DNA from: an uncultured Collinsella sp.
Lineage (GTDB): Bacteria > Actinomycetota > Coriobacteriia > Coriobacteriales > Coriobacteriaceae
DNA: 21,105 nucleotides
NCBI GenBank assembly: GCA_900547025.1
Contig: UREZ01000026.1
Coordinates: 1-21,105 of the forward strand
Direction of reading: 5' to 3'
The notes beneath the pieces are model-generated. The model was not told the origin of the DNA. It made no database searches and saw only the letters and a program-made list of their open reading frames with translations. This document shows, piece by piece, positions 15,129-21,105 of the stretch. Within the stretch, counting starts at the first letter, position 1; the number at the start of each line of letters is the position of its first letter. Position numbers and translations under genes: made by a program.

Positions 15129-16478
15129 CTACTCAGCATCCTCGGCAGAAGCTGCCGCGGCGTTCTCCTGCTCCTGAGCCAGGAGCTGGTTATCGTACAC
15201 CTTAAAGAACGGGTACCAGACCACAGCCATGACCACGATCAAAACGATCGTAAACACCCAGATGCGCGGGTCGAGGCACTGGACAAAGCCCTGAACGAAG
15301 ATGGGGAACGTGCCGCTCACCAAGATGTAGAAGTTAGAGACAAGACCCAGTGAGACCGCACCCCAATACAGCAGGGCTGAGATCATGCCGCCTAGCACAA
15401 ACGGAATCATGAGGATCGGGTTGAAGATGATGGGCGCGCCGAAGATCGCGGGCTCGGAGATACGGAAGAAGCTCGGCACGATCGATGCCCTGCCAAATGC
15501 CTTGAGCTGCTGCGACTTTGCCCTAAACGCGCAGAGCGCCACAAAAGAGAACGTATTACCCGTGCCGCCGATGAGGTTGATGGCCAACGACATGAGCACC
15601 GGGTGGAACTCAAGCGGCTGCCCGGCAGCATAGAGCGAGGCGTTGGCGGCAAAGGCGGCAAGCGAGACCGGGGCGGTGATGGGCATTACGATCATGTTGC
15701 CGTGGACGCCAAAGCACCAAAACAGCAGCGTCATGAAGCAGATAAGCAGTGCGCCGGGCACAGAGTCAACTGCGACGGAAAGCGGGGCAGCGAGCAGCTT
15801 CTCGATAACCGAGGGGATGGACAGCGCGGGATCGATCATCTGGATCAGCAGGTTGCCGCCAAAGAAGATGAGGATGTTGGCGAGCATAGGTACGATGGCG
15901 CCAAAGGTTTCGGACAAAAACGGCGGCACGCCATCGGGCATCTTGATGGTGATGCCCTTGGTCTGGCAGAAGCGCGTGACCTCGACGGAGACCAAGGCAA
16001 CGATGATGGCGGTAAACAGGCCCTGCGCACCCAGATAGGTGCAGGGGACCGCCTGGAGCACGGACTCGTCAGCAAGCTGGTAGTAGGACGACGGCGCCGC
16101 GGCGATCAGGAACATCACCAGCGAGGTCATGCCGGCGTTAAGCTTGGGCATCTTGTAGGTGCCCGCCAGGTTATAGGCGATTGCGAACGTCACGATCACC
16201 GACAGTATGCCCATCGTCATATTGAAGGGGATGAGCAGCGTGAGCTTATTGGCCGTCGCAAAATCGAGCCAAGGGCCAAAGACGGACCAGAACCCGCCCT
16301 GCGCCACCAGGTCGGCCGTGACCGGCGGGTTGGCGAGGATCATAAAGACGGCAGATACCAAGATGAAGCTGATCGCGCTCATAAAGCCCTTTTGCATGGA
16401 GGCAAAGTGGCGCTCGGTGCCGCAGAAATTGGCGATAGGGGTCAGTTTTTCCTGAAGCAGGGTCATGAACTTCTCCAT
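15129..16478 (-). CDS. PTS lactose/cellobiose-family EIIC permease
   Basis: A 449-residue membrane component of the lactose/cellobiose PTS family (CelB-like). It carries the sugar across the membrane for phosphorylation by EIIB. About ten hydrophobic segments are visible, with the conserved FGVHGNMIVMPI (substrate-contacting His) and the RISEPAIFGAPIIFNPILMIPF segment typical of this family. The C-terminal tail is short, acidic and Ala-rich. AGGAGG precedes the ATG by 5 nt, and the gene starts 9 nt after the EIIB stop. The sugar is most likely a beta-glucoside such as cellobiose, given the GH1 gene directly downstream. Confidence 0.95.
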   Translation of the reverse strand: MEKFMTLLQEKLTPIANFCGTERHFASMQKGFMSAISFILVSAVFMILANPPVTADLVAQGGFWSVFGPWLDFATANKLTLLIPFNMTMGILSVIVTFAIAYNLAGTYKMPKLNAGMTSLVMFLIAAAPSSYYQLADESVLQAVPCTYLGAQGLFTAIIVALVSVEVTRFCQTKGITIKMPDGVPPFLSETFGAIVPMLANILIFFGGNLLIQMIDPALSIPSVIEKLLAAPLSVAVDSVPGALLICFMTLLFWCFGVHGNMIVMPITAPVSLAAFAANASLYAAGQPLEFHPVLMSLAINLIGGTGNTFSFVALCAFRAKSQQLKAFGRASIVPSFFRISEPAIFGAPIIFNPILMIPFVLGGMISALLYWGAVSLGLVSNFYILVSGTFPIFVQGFVQCLDPRIWVFTIVLIVVMAVVWYPFFKVYDNQLLAQEQENAAAASAEDAE

Positions 16479-16487
16479 GGTCGCCTC

Positions 16488-16781
16488 CTAACCCAACAGC
16501 GACTGGGCGAGTGCCAGCACGTTGGCGGCGTTGCCCATGCCGTAGTCCTGTGCGGGGATGACCGCGATCGGCTTACCGCTCCCCTGCTTGACGGTGTTGA
16601 GCTGGTAGGACACCTGCGGCCCCAAGAGCAGCACGTCATAATTGGCGCACGTCTCCTGATACTCGCCGATACCCACCGCATCGATATCGAGCTCGATGCC
16701 GTTTTGCTCCGCATATTTCTCGAGTTTCTTCATCAGAATGCTTGTAGACAGACCAGCTGCGCAAACAAGAAGGATCTTCAT
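16488..16781 (-). CDS. PTS lactose/cellobiose-family EIIB
   Basis: A 97-residue cytosolic phosphocarrier that passes phosphate from EIIA to the incoming sugar. It begins MKILLVCAAGLSTS, with the phospho-acceptor Cys7 followed by the phosphate-binding loop, and includes LLLGPQVSYQL, both typical of CelA-like EIIB. I chose the ATG at 16781 because GAAGGG lies about 8 nt upstream; a start six codons earlier has no such site. Separate EIIA, EIIB and EIIC genes match the cellobiose/chitobiose layout rather than the fused LacE layout. Confidence 0.95.
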   Translation of the reverse strand: MKILLVCAAGLSTSILMKKLEKYAEQNGIELDIDAVGIGEYQETCANYDVLLLGPQVSYQLNTVKQGSGKPIAVIPAQDYGMGNAANVLALAQSLLG

Positions 16782-16827
16782 AAGGGATTCCCTTCGCATT
16801 GATTGGTTGGATAGTCACCGCACGCCG

Positions 16828-17154
16828 CTAGGCGTTCTTGGTTGCAGTGCACTCATACAGGCAGATCAGCTCCTGCACGAGCTCCTGAGCAAGCATGGAG
16901 CACATGAGGTGGTCCTGAGCATGGACCAGCAACACATCCACCGACAGATGCTCGCCCGCTGCCTCAGTCGAAAGCAGCTGCGTTTGGATGTGGTGAGCCT
17001 TGATTCCCGCATCCTTTGACTGCTTCATGAGTTTGGCGGCGGCGTCAAAATCCCCCGCTTTTGCCTTTTCAAGGGCTTCGAAGGCAAGGCTGCGTGCCTC
17101 TCCCGCTGCAGCGACCAGCTGAAACGAAACCATCTCGGTTCCCTGATCGTCCAT
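16828..17154 (-). CDS. PTS lactose/cellobiose-family EIIA
   Basis: A 108-residue, all-helical cytosolic PTS component that takes phosphate from HPr and passes it to EIIB. The phospho-acceptor His78 and metal-binding Asp81 are in LLVHAQDHLM, a strong family signature. AAGDF and KQSKDAGIKAHHIQT match the helical repeats of LacF/CelC proteins. GAGGAG about 6 nt upstream supports the ATG. The gene lies 119 nt after the regulator and 46 nt before EIIB. The gap before it contains a palindrome that could be an operator, so the structural genes may have their own promoter. Confidence 0.94.
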   Translation of the reverse strand: MDDQGTEMVSFQLVAAAGEARSLAFEALEKAKAGDFDAAAKLMKQSKDAGIKAHHIQTQLLSTEAAGEHLSVDVLLVHAQDHLMCSMLAQELVQELICLYECTATKNA

Positions 17155-17218
17155 AACGGTCTCCTCTCCCGTGATGTTTGGTTTGTACTTGAATATTCGA
17201 AACGCCTATCTCCCGCCC

Positions 17219-17239
17219 GCAATCCTCGAGGTTTATTGC
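17219..17239. promoter_or_regulatory. Palindrome upstream of EIIA, candidate regulator site
   Basis: GCAAT and ATTGC flank an inner CCTCGAGG palindrome, with a 3-nt bulge on one side. It lies about 70 nt before the EIIA start, in the only sizeable gap of the operon, where a PRD-type activator would be expected to bind. No clear -35/-10 pair is visible. Inference from position and symmetry. Confidence 0.35.
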
Positions 17240-17273
17240 AGGTAGACAGACAGGGTTATCGACAAAAGAAGTC

Positions 17274-19169
17274 TTAAGCCGTATGCGCTTGCACAAGCGC
17301 CATCAGCTCATGCCAGGACCGGCGCTCGCGTAGGCGCTCGACCCCCTGGCGGTCCATAAAGATCTCGGCGAGCAGTGAGCTCAAGATCCGCGCCTCATCG
17401 CCGCCCGACCGGGCAAACGACACCATAAAGACGATATCGACCTCATGGCCGTATTCGTCCCAAAGAATGGGATGTTCGAGCAGGCCCACGGTAACAAAGG
17501 CCTCGGCGCTCAAGGGATGCATCCCATGGGGCATGGCTACCCCATTGCCAAACGAGGTGGCACTCGCGCTCTCGCGCTCGGCGACCTCTTGGGCAAACTG
17601 GGCATCGACACGGCCGCTCTCGACGGCGCGCTCGGAGAGATATCGGAGAACGGCCTGCTTCGACGACGCCTCAACGCGGTTGAAGAACAGGGCACGGCTA
17701 AAGAAAGAGCTTACGGAGTCCGATTGCGCAGCGTCATCACTCAGCACCTTGCGGATAGCGTTGACATCGCTCGTCTCCAAGAAGAAATCGGCCTCGCGGA
17801 CGGGCACGGGCAACTTGACGTTGAGCGGCACCGTTGTGAACACGTAGTCTATGTGCGAAAAGTCGAGCGTTCCCACGCGGGCGACGTCGCATGTCTCAAT
17901 CGACTCGATATACATACCAAACTGCTTGCGGTACTGGTGCTCGAGCATACGGGCGCTTCCCGCTCCCGAGGCGCACACGATCAGGATGCGTTTGCGACGC
18001 GGCTGGTCGGCTTGCTGCTCGAGGGCCAGGGCAAATGCCATGGCGATGTAGCCGAGCTCCTCATCAGAGGGCTGGCTGCCAAAATGACGCTCGAGTACCT
18101 GCGAGGTGCCGGCCGCCATCGAATAGGCCAACGGAAACCTCGTCTTGATATCGGGCAGCATGGGGTTATCCATATGCATGTGATATTCAAGGCGATAGCC
18201 CAGAGGGCCAATATGCCGAGCAAGGTTCATGCGAAGTTCAAGATCGCTGCTAAAGTCAAACCTAAACTCATCGTTGACCGCACATACCATCTCGGAAGCG
18301 ATCTCCCACATCTCGTCCGAGATAACGGCCGAGCCCTTCTCGGGCACGCCCGTGCCCCTGCCGAGCAAATGGATTGCGATAAAGGCAACCTCTTCTCGGG
18401 GCATGCTCACGCCCAGGGCATCCTTGATGTTTGCGGCAATCTGGAAAGCCGCAGCGTATTCGCGCGTTCCCTCCAGCTTTAAAACGTCCGATTCTGCAGC
18501 CGGGACATAACAGCCCTGCTCGATGCGGCCAAGAGCGATGTAAAGATGCATGATGAGATTGCGGAATGCCAGCGAGCTCACCGTGACGGGCGAGGCAGTC
18601 AGGGCATCGTCCACACATGCGGCGATGGCCCGCAGGCGCTCGGCGAGCTCTGCATCGTCGGTGTCGGGCAACACGGGCCTCACCAGTGAGGCCAGACACA
18701 GACGCCGTTGCGACTCCCCACCCGCAACGCGGATTCCGTAGCGAGGGCGCTTTTCGAGCATCAAGTCAAATTGGGCGAGTTTCTGCTCTACCAGACGCAT
18801 GTCATTGGACAGAGTTCGCGCCGAAACGTAGAGTAAATCCGCATACTCCTCAATCGTCACCCACTGGGACCGCATGAGAAGGTCGTTAAGAAGGAAGGAC
18901 ACACGGCCGTCGCGCGTATCAGGAATGCCCGGATGGGCCAGAGCCGCACCGTCTAGCAAGCGAGCAAGCTCATCTGCATGTGCAACATCGATACGATATT
19001 GCCCTTTGCTGCCAACGATGCGTGCAACCCCCGCAAGCTTGTCGTTTGCGCGATGGATATAGTTTCTCACGGCGCGCTCGCTTACCTCGAGACGCTTGGC
19101 AAGCACCGCGACAGCGACAGGCTGAGCGTCCTCGATCATATTTACAAGCTGCTTGACGCGAGCATCCAT
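17274..19169 (-). CDS. PRD-containing transcriptional activator (LicR/ManR-like)
   Basis: A 631-residue regulator with the domain order of LicR/ManR: HTH (about 1-62), Mga-like HTH (about 92-150), PRD1 (about 190-275), PRD2 (about 290-388), EIIB-like domain (about 393-480) and EIIA(fru/mtl)-like domain (about 485-630). It would bind DNA, unlike BglG antiterminators. Phospho-sites seen are His208 and His267 in PRD1, His319 in PRD2, Cys399 in VCASGAGS and His548 in AMPHGMHP. The second PRD2 histidine is replaced: the usual IALHF reads IAMAF with Ala378. HPr and the operon's EII proteins probably phosphorylate it and set its activity. GGAGGAGG precedes the ATG. It is the first gene of the PTS operon. 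Confidence 0.93.
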   Translation of the reverse strand: MDARVKQLVNMIEDAQPVAVAVLAKRLEVSERAVRNYIHRANDKLAGVARIVGSKGQYRIDVAHADELARLLDGAALAHPGIPDTRDGRVSFLLNDLLMRSQWVTIEEYADLLYVSARTLSNDMRLVEQKLAQFDLMLEKRPRYGIRVAGGESQRRLCLASLVRPVLPDTDDAELAERLRAIAACVDDALTASPVTVSSLAFRNLIMHLYIALGRIEQGCYVPAAESDVLKLEGTREYAAAFQIAANIKDALGVSMPREEVAFIAIHLLGRGTGVPEKGSAVISDEMWEIASEMVCAVNDEFRFDFSSDLELRMNLARHIGPLGYRLEYHMHMDNPMLPDIKTRFPLAYSMAAGTSQVLERHFGSQPSDEELGYIAMAFALALEQQADQPRRKRILIVCASGAGSARMLEHQYRKQFGMYIESIETCDVARVGTLDFSHIDYVFTTVPLNVKLPVPVREADFFLETSDVNAIRKVLSDDAAQSDSVSSFFSRALFFNRVEASSKQAVLRYLSERAVESGRVDAQFAQEVAERESASATSFGNGVAMPHGMHPLSAEAFVTVGLLEHPILWDEYGHEVDIVFMVSFARSGGDEARILSSLLAEIFMDRQGVERLRERRSWHELMALVQAHTA

Positions 19170-19231
19170 GTCCTCCTCCTTTCCCTGTGTCTAGTCTAAC
19201 GCGGTAAAGAATGACACTCCACGTCGCGCTC

Positions 19232-19249
19232 GTTCCGCCAACGCGGAAC
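19232..19249. other. Short perfect hairpin upstream of the PTS regulator
   Basis: GTTCCGC and GCGGAAC form a perfect 7-bp inverted repeat with a CAAC loop, 63 nt before the regulator start. There is no T-tract, so it is not a terminator. It could be an operator or part of the repeat region. Confidence 0.35.
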
Positions 19250-19318
19250 AGGTTGCGGGGAGTCCAGCTGAACTTATAGGGAGCACGGAGAGAGGGCCCG
19301 AAAGCAATGCGTCGGTGT

Positions 19319-19414
19319 GAGATGCGCTTTCCGCAGTCATTGGGGACAGATTTAAATTAGTAGTCATTGAGGACGTTCTTGTTTGACTAGTCGTTTAAGA
19401 ACGTCCCCAATGAC
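19319..19414. repeat. Full repeat element B with internal extra arm
   Basis: GAGATGCGCTTTCCGCAGT leads into GTCATTGGGGAC (19336-19347); the closing arm GTCCCCAATGAC is at 19403-19414. Between them is a second left arm, GTCATTGAGGACGTTCTT (19363-19380), which pairs with AAGAACGTCCCCAATGAC (19397-19414) over 18 bp with one mismatch. Relative to element A it has about 30 extra bases, apparently an internal duplication of the arm. Confidence 0.88.
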
Positions 19415-19422
19415 TACCCTCC

Positions 19423-19453
19423 CATCGGGGACTAGGTAAATAGCAAAAGCCCC
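19423..19453. repeat. 31-bp segment shared with the PTS operon 3' flank
   Basis: Identical over 31 bp to 13601-13631. In both places it lies between the palindromic element and a minus-strand terminator, and it provides the T-tract of that terminator. Confidence 0.9.
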
Positions 19454-19477
19454 GCAGTCGGAGCGGACTGCGGGGCT
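19445..19477 (-). terminator. Terminator of carbamate kinase
   Basis: On the minus strand GCCCCGCAGTC and GACTGCGGGGC form a perfect 11-bp stem with a CGCTCC loop, followed by TTTT. Confidence 0.92.
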
Positions 19478-19496
19478 CATGAAGAGAGGCTAGTTT

Positions 19497-19520
19497 GTGG
19501 GCGCCTTGCCTGGCGCCCAC
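19497..19520. other. Second hairpin after carbamate kinase
   Basis: GTGGGCGCC and GGCGCCCAC form a perfect 9-bp stem with a TTGCCT loop, between the carbamate kinase stop and its terminator. No T-tract follows on either strand. It may protect the mRNA 3' end or back up the terminator. Confidence 0.5.
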
Positions 19521-19542
19521 GAGAGAGGCAATGGAGTAGAGG

Positions 19543-20505
19543 CTACTCGTGGATGCGGGTACCGGAGAGGCCGGCCATGGTCTCGGCAGCCTTGTCCAGG
19601 GCGCCGATGATGCAAGTGCGGCCCTTGCGGGAACGGGCGAACTTGATGGCGGCGCGGACCTTGGGCTCCATGGAACCCTTGCCGAACTGGCCCTCGTCGG
19701 CCAGGCGCTCGGCCTCGTCGGCGGTGATGTCCTCGAGCTCCTCCTGGTTGGGCTTGCCAAAGTTGATGGCGACATGCTCAACGGCGGTCAGCAGGAACAG
19801 AACGTCGGCGTCGCAGTCCTCAGCCAGCAGCTCGCCGCCCAGGTCCTTGTCGATGACGGCGGGAACGCCCTTGTAGCAGCCCTTGTTCTCGTAGTCGCGG
19901 ACGACGGGGATGCCGCCGCCACCGCAGGCGATGACGATGAACTCGTTGTCGAGCAGGTTGAGGATGGAGTCGGCCTCGACGATCTTCTTGGGGTCGGGGG
20001 AAGCGACAACGCGACGCCAGCCGCGGCCGGAATCCTCGACGAAGACCTTGGAAGGATCCTCGGCCATGAACTCCTTGGCCTGCTCCTCGGTGTAGAACGG
20101 GCCAATCGGCTTGGTCGGGTTCTTGAACGCAGGGTCGTCGGGGTCGCACTCGATCTGGGTGACGACGGTTGCGGCGTGCCAACGCTTATAGCGCTTGTGC
20201 ATCTCGCGGCCAATGCCCTGCTGCAGGTGATAGCCGATGTAGCCCTGGGACATGGCGCCGCACTCGGGCAGCGGCATCTCGGGGGTGCCGATGGCGTCGT
20301 GGGCGGCGGCGAAGGCGTTCTGGATCATGCCGACCTGCGGGCCGTTGCCGTGGGTGATGATGATCTCATTACCCTGTTCGATCAGGCCGAGAAGAGCGTG
20401 AGCGGTGTTGCTCACGGCCTCGATCTGCTCGACGGGGTTGTTGCCGAGGGCGTTGCCGCCAAGGGCGACGACGATACGATCGGGCTTGCCAAGAGGCTTA
20501 GACAT
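19543..20505 (-). CDS. arcC: Carbamate kinase
   Basis: A 320-residue cytosolic amino-acid-kinase-fold enzyme that makes ATP from carbamoyl phosphate and ADP, releasing carbamate. Family motifs are VVALGGNAL at the N-terminus, THGNGPQVG, ECGAMSQGYIGY, and IACGGGGIPV in the middle. The length is normal. I chose the ATG at 20505 because AAAGGA lies about 8 nt upstream; a longer reading to 20541 adds a poorly conserved head. No arginine deiminase or ornithine carbamoyltransferase gene is in the window, so the source of carbamoyl phosphate (arginine, agmatine, allantoin or similar) is not shown. Codon use is highly GC-biased, as in the amidohydrolase, suggesting strong expression. Confidence 0.95.
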   Translation of the reverse strand: MSKPLGKPDRIVVALGGNALGNNPVEQIEAVSNTAHALLGLIEQGNEIIITHGNGPQVGMIQNAFAAAHDAIGTPEMPLPECGAMSQGYIGYHLQQGIGREMHKRYKRWHAATVVTQIECDPDDPAFKNPTKPIGPFYTEEQAKEFMAEDPSKVFVEDSGRGWRRVVASPDPKKIVEADSILNLLDNEFIVIACGGGGIPVVRDYENKGCYKGVPAVIDKDLGGELLAEDCDADVLFLLTAVEHVAINFGKPNQEELEDITADEAERLADEGQFGKGSMEPKVRAAIKFARSRKGRTCIIGALDKAAETMAGLSGTRIHE

Positions 20506-20544
20506 TGCTGGAATCCTTTCTGTAAAAGGCCTACAACCCATTAA

Positions 20545-20873
20545 TAACCCGCGCCCGTGCGATACGCGAGTTTATTAAGGTTTATATTCTCTTTATCGCT
20601 CATTTTATTCATTTTGAAAATAGTTGAACGGTGAACGGTCGTTTTTATCCGCTCAGCGTACAGAACCCCAGCTCAGACACGTTTACGCCATTTACGTGCG
20701 ACTTTATTTAAATAGAGCGGGGATTAGACAGGATTATGCAAACTATATCTTTGCTAAACACAAAACGGGCAGCGCAAAATCTTACTCGCACTATACGAGA
20801 TTCTATGCACTTATTGGACGAGTATGCAGCCCTGCAATAACACGGCGTTTTTCATCCAACTTAAGGAATATAG
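20545..20873. other. AT-rich intergenic region
   Basis: About 330 nt, clearly richer in A and T than the rest of the window, with no convincing gene. It should hold the carbamate kinase promoter on the minus strand. Visible elements are a tandem GAACGGT-GAACGGT (near 20627-20640), a near-palindrome CTTTATTTAAATAGAG (20702-20717), and a plausible plus-strand promoter TTGGAC-17 nt-ATAACA (20814-20842). Confidence 0.5.
20814..20842 (+). promoter_or_regulatory. Candidate sigma-70-type promoter
   Basis: TTGGAC (20814-20819) and ATAACA (20837-20842) are separated by 17 nt. Transcription would start about 25 nt before the small ORF at 20874. Confidence 0.35.
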
Positions 20874-21074
20874 ATGAGCTCCAAAAAGGCAGCCAGCCCC
20901 AAAGCAAGGGGACAAAAGACGGCAGCAACCCTGTCCTCCCCGCATCCCAAAGTAACGCGTGGTTTCGCGGCAAAGCCGCGAAACAGCGAAAGGGACCAAA
21001 GGCCCCCCCTCAGCCACGTCCTTCATCCGCCCACACAATCCGAGGACGTAGTCGTAGCAGGATCTGAGGGCTGA
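20874..21074 (+). CDS. Possible small basic protein, unrecognised
   Basis: A 66-residue ORF starting MSSKKAASPKARGQ and rich in Lys, Arg, Pro and Ser, with an acidic C-terminal stretch. I recognise no family. In favour: AAGGA lies 6 nt before the ATG and a fair promoter lies upstream. Against: it contains a perfect 10-bp hairpin (20962-20984, GTTTCGCGGC/GCCGCGAAAC), which suggests structured RNA or non-coding DNA, and codon use is unlike the neighbouring genes. It may instead be the leader of a plus-strand gene beyond the window. Confidence 0.25.
   Translation: MSSKKAASPKARGQKTAATLSSPHPKVTRGFAAKPRNSERDQRPPLSHVLHPPTQSEDVVVAGSEG
20962..20984. other. Perfect 10-bp hairpin near the right end
   Basis: GTTTCGCGGC and GCCGCGAAAC are separated only by AAA. 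No T-tract follows on either strand, so it is not a standard terminator. It may belong to a structured leader RNA. Confidence 0.55.
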
Positions 21075-21105
21075 CCTTCGCGGACACTCCGCAGGACGAA
21101 AGAAC

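Noticed and set aside
13224..19453. Insertion sequence or composite transposon around the PTS operon
   Set aside because: No transposase or integrase gene and no target-site duplication is visible; the repeats alone do not prove transposition.
19549..20544. 331-codon plus-strand ORF opposite carbamate kinase
   Set aside because: Same codon-bias shadow effect; the minus-strand carbamate kinase motifs are unambiguous.
20545..21105. tRNA, tmRNA, RNase P or SRP RNA at the right end
   Set aside because: I looked for their conserved core sequences and did not find them; only unassigned hairpins are present.

Overview
The window is GC-rich, densely packed bacterial DNA. Its gene content (LytS/LytR-type two-component pairs, lactose/cellobiose PTS, APC permease with an amidohydrolase, ATP-yielding carbamate kinase, UMF1-type transporter) fits a gut anaerobe of the Coriobacteriia, most like Collinsella. 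That assignment is inferred from gene content and composition; no rRNA or other marker gene is present. Twelve of the fourteen to fifteen likely genes that flank or form operons lie on the minus strand; only the C39-type protease, and possibly a small ORF at the right end, lie on the plus strand.

Layout, left to right. (1) 1-712: terminator-like hairpins and a YfcE-like metallophosphoesterase. (2) 808-4124: a minus-strand operon of glycosyltransferase, LytS-like sensor kinase and LytTR response regulator; the first two genes overlap by ATGA. (3) 4296-8857: a second, paralogous LytS/LytTR pair followed by a zinc-dependent phospholipase C-like protein and a UMF1-family MFS transporter, closed by a strong terminator. 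(4) 8969-11829: APC amino-acid permease followed by a metal-dependent amidohydrolase, closed by a terminator. (5) 12190-13224: plus-strand membrane-anchored C39-like cysteine protease. (6) 13224-13631: non-coding block of modular repeats. (7) 13673-19169: a complete beta-glucoside PTS operon, transcribed as PRD regulator, EIIA, EIIB, EIIC, 6-phospho-beta-glucosidase. (8) 19200-19453: a second copy of the repeat block. (9) 19543-20505: carbamate kinase. (10) 20545-21105: an AT-rich stretch and a possible small gene.

How the parts work together. The PTS operon is a self-contained uptake and hydrolysis module: EIIA/EIIB/EIIC import and phosphorylate a beta-glucoside, GH1 hydrolyses it, and the LicR-like regulator senses PTS phosphorylation. 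The permease and amidohydrolase probably import and cleave an amino-acid-like or peptide-like compound, while carbamate kinase would make ATP from carbamoyl phosphate. The two LytTR systems sit beside cell-surface-type functions.

The most unusual non-coding feature is the repeat family that brackets the PTS operon. It has 12-bp perfect inverted arms (GTCATTGGGGAC / GTCCCCAATGAC) around an ACTAGT core, plus a 31-bp identical segment that runs directly into the terminators of two unrelated genes.
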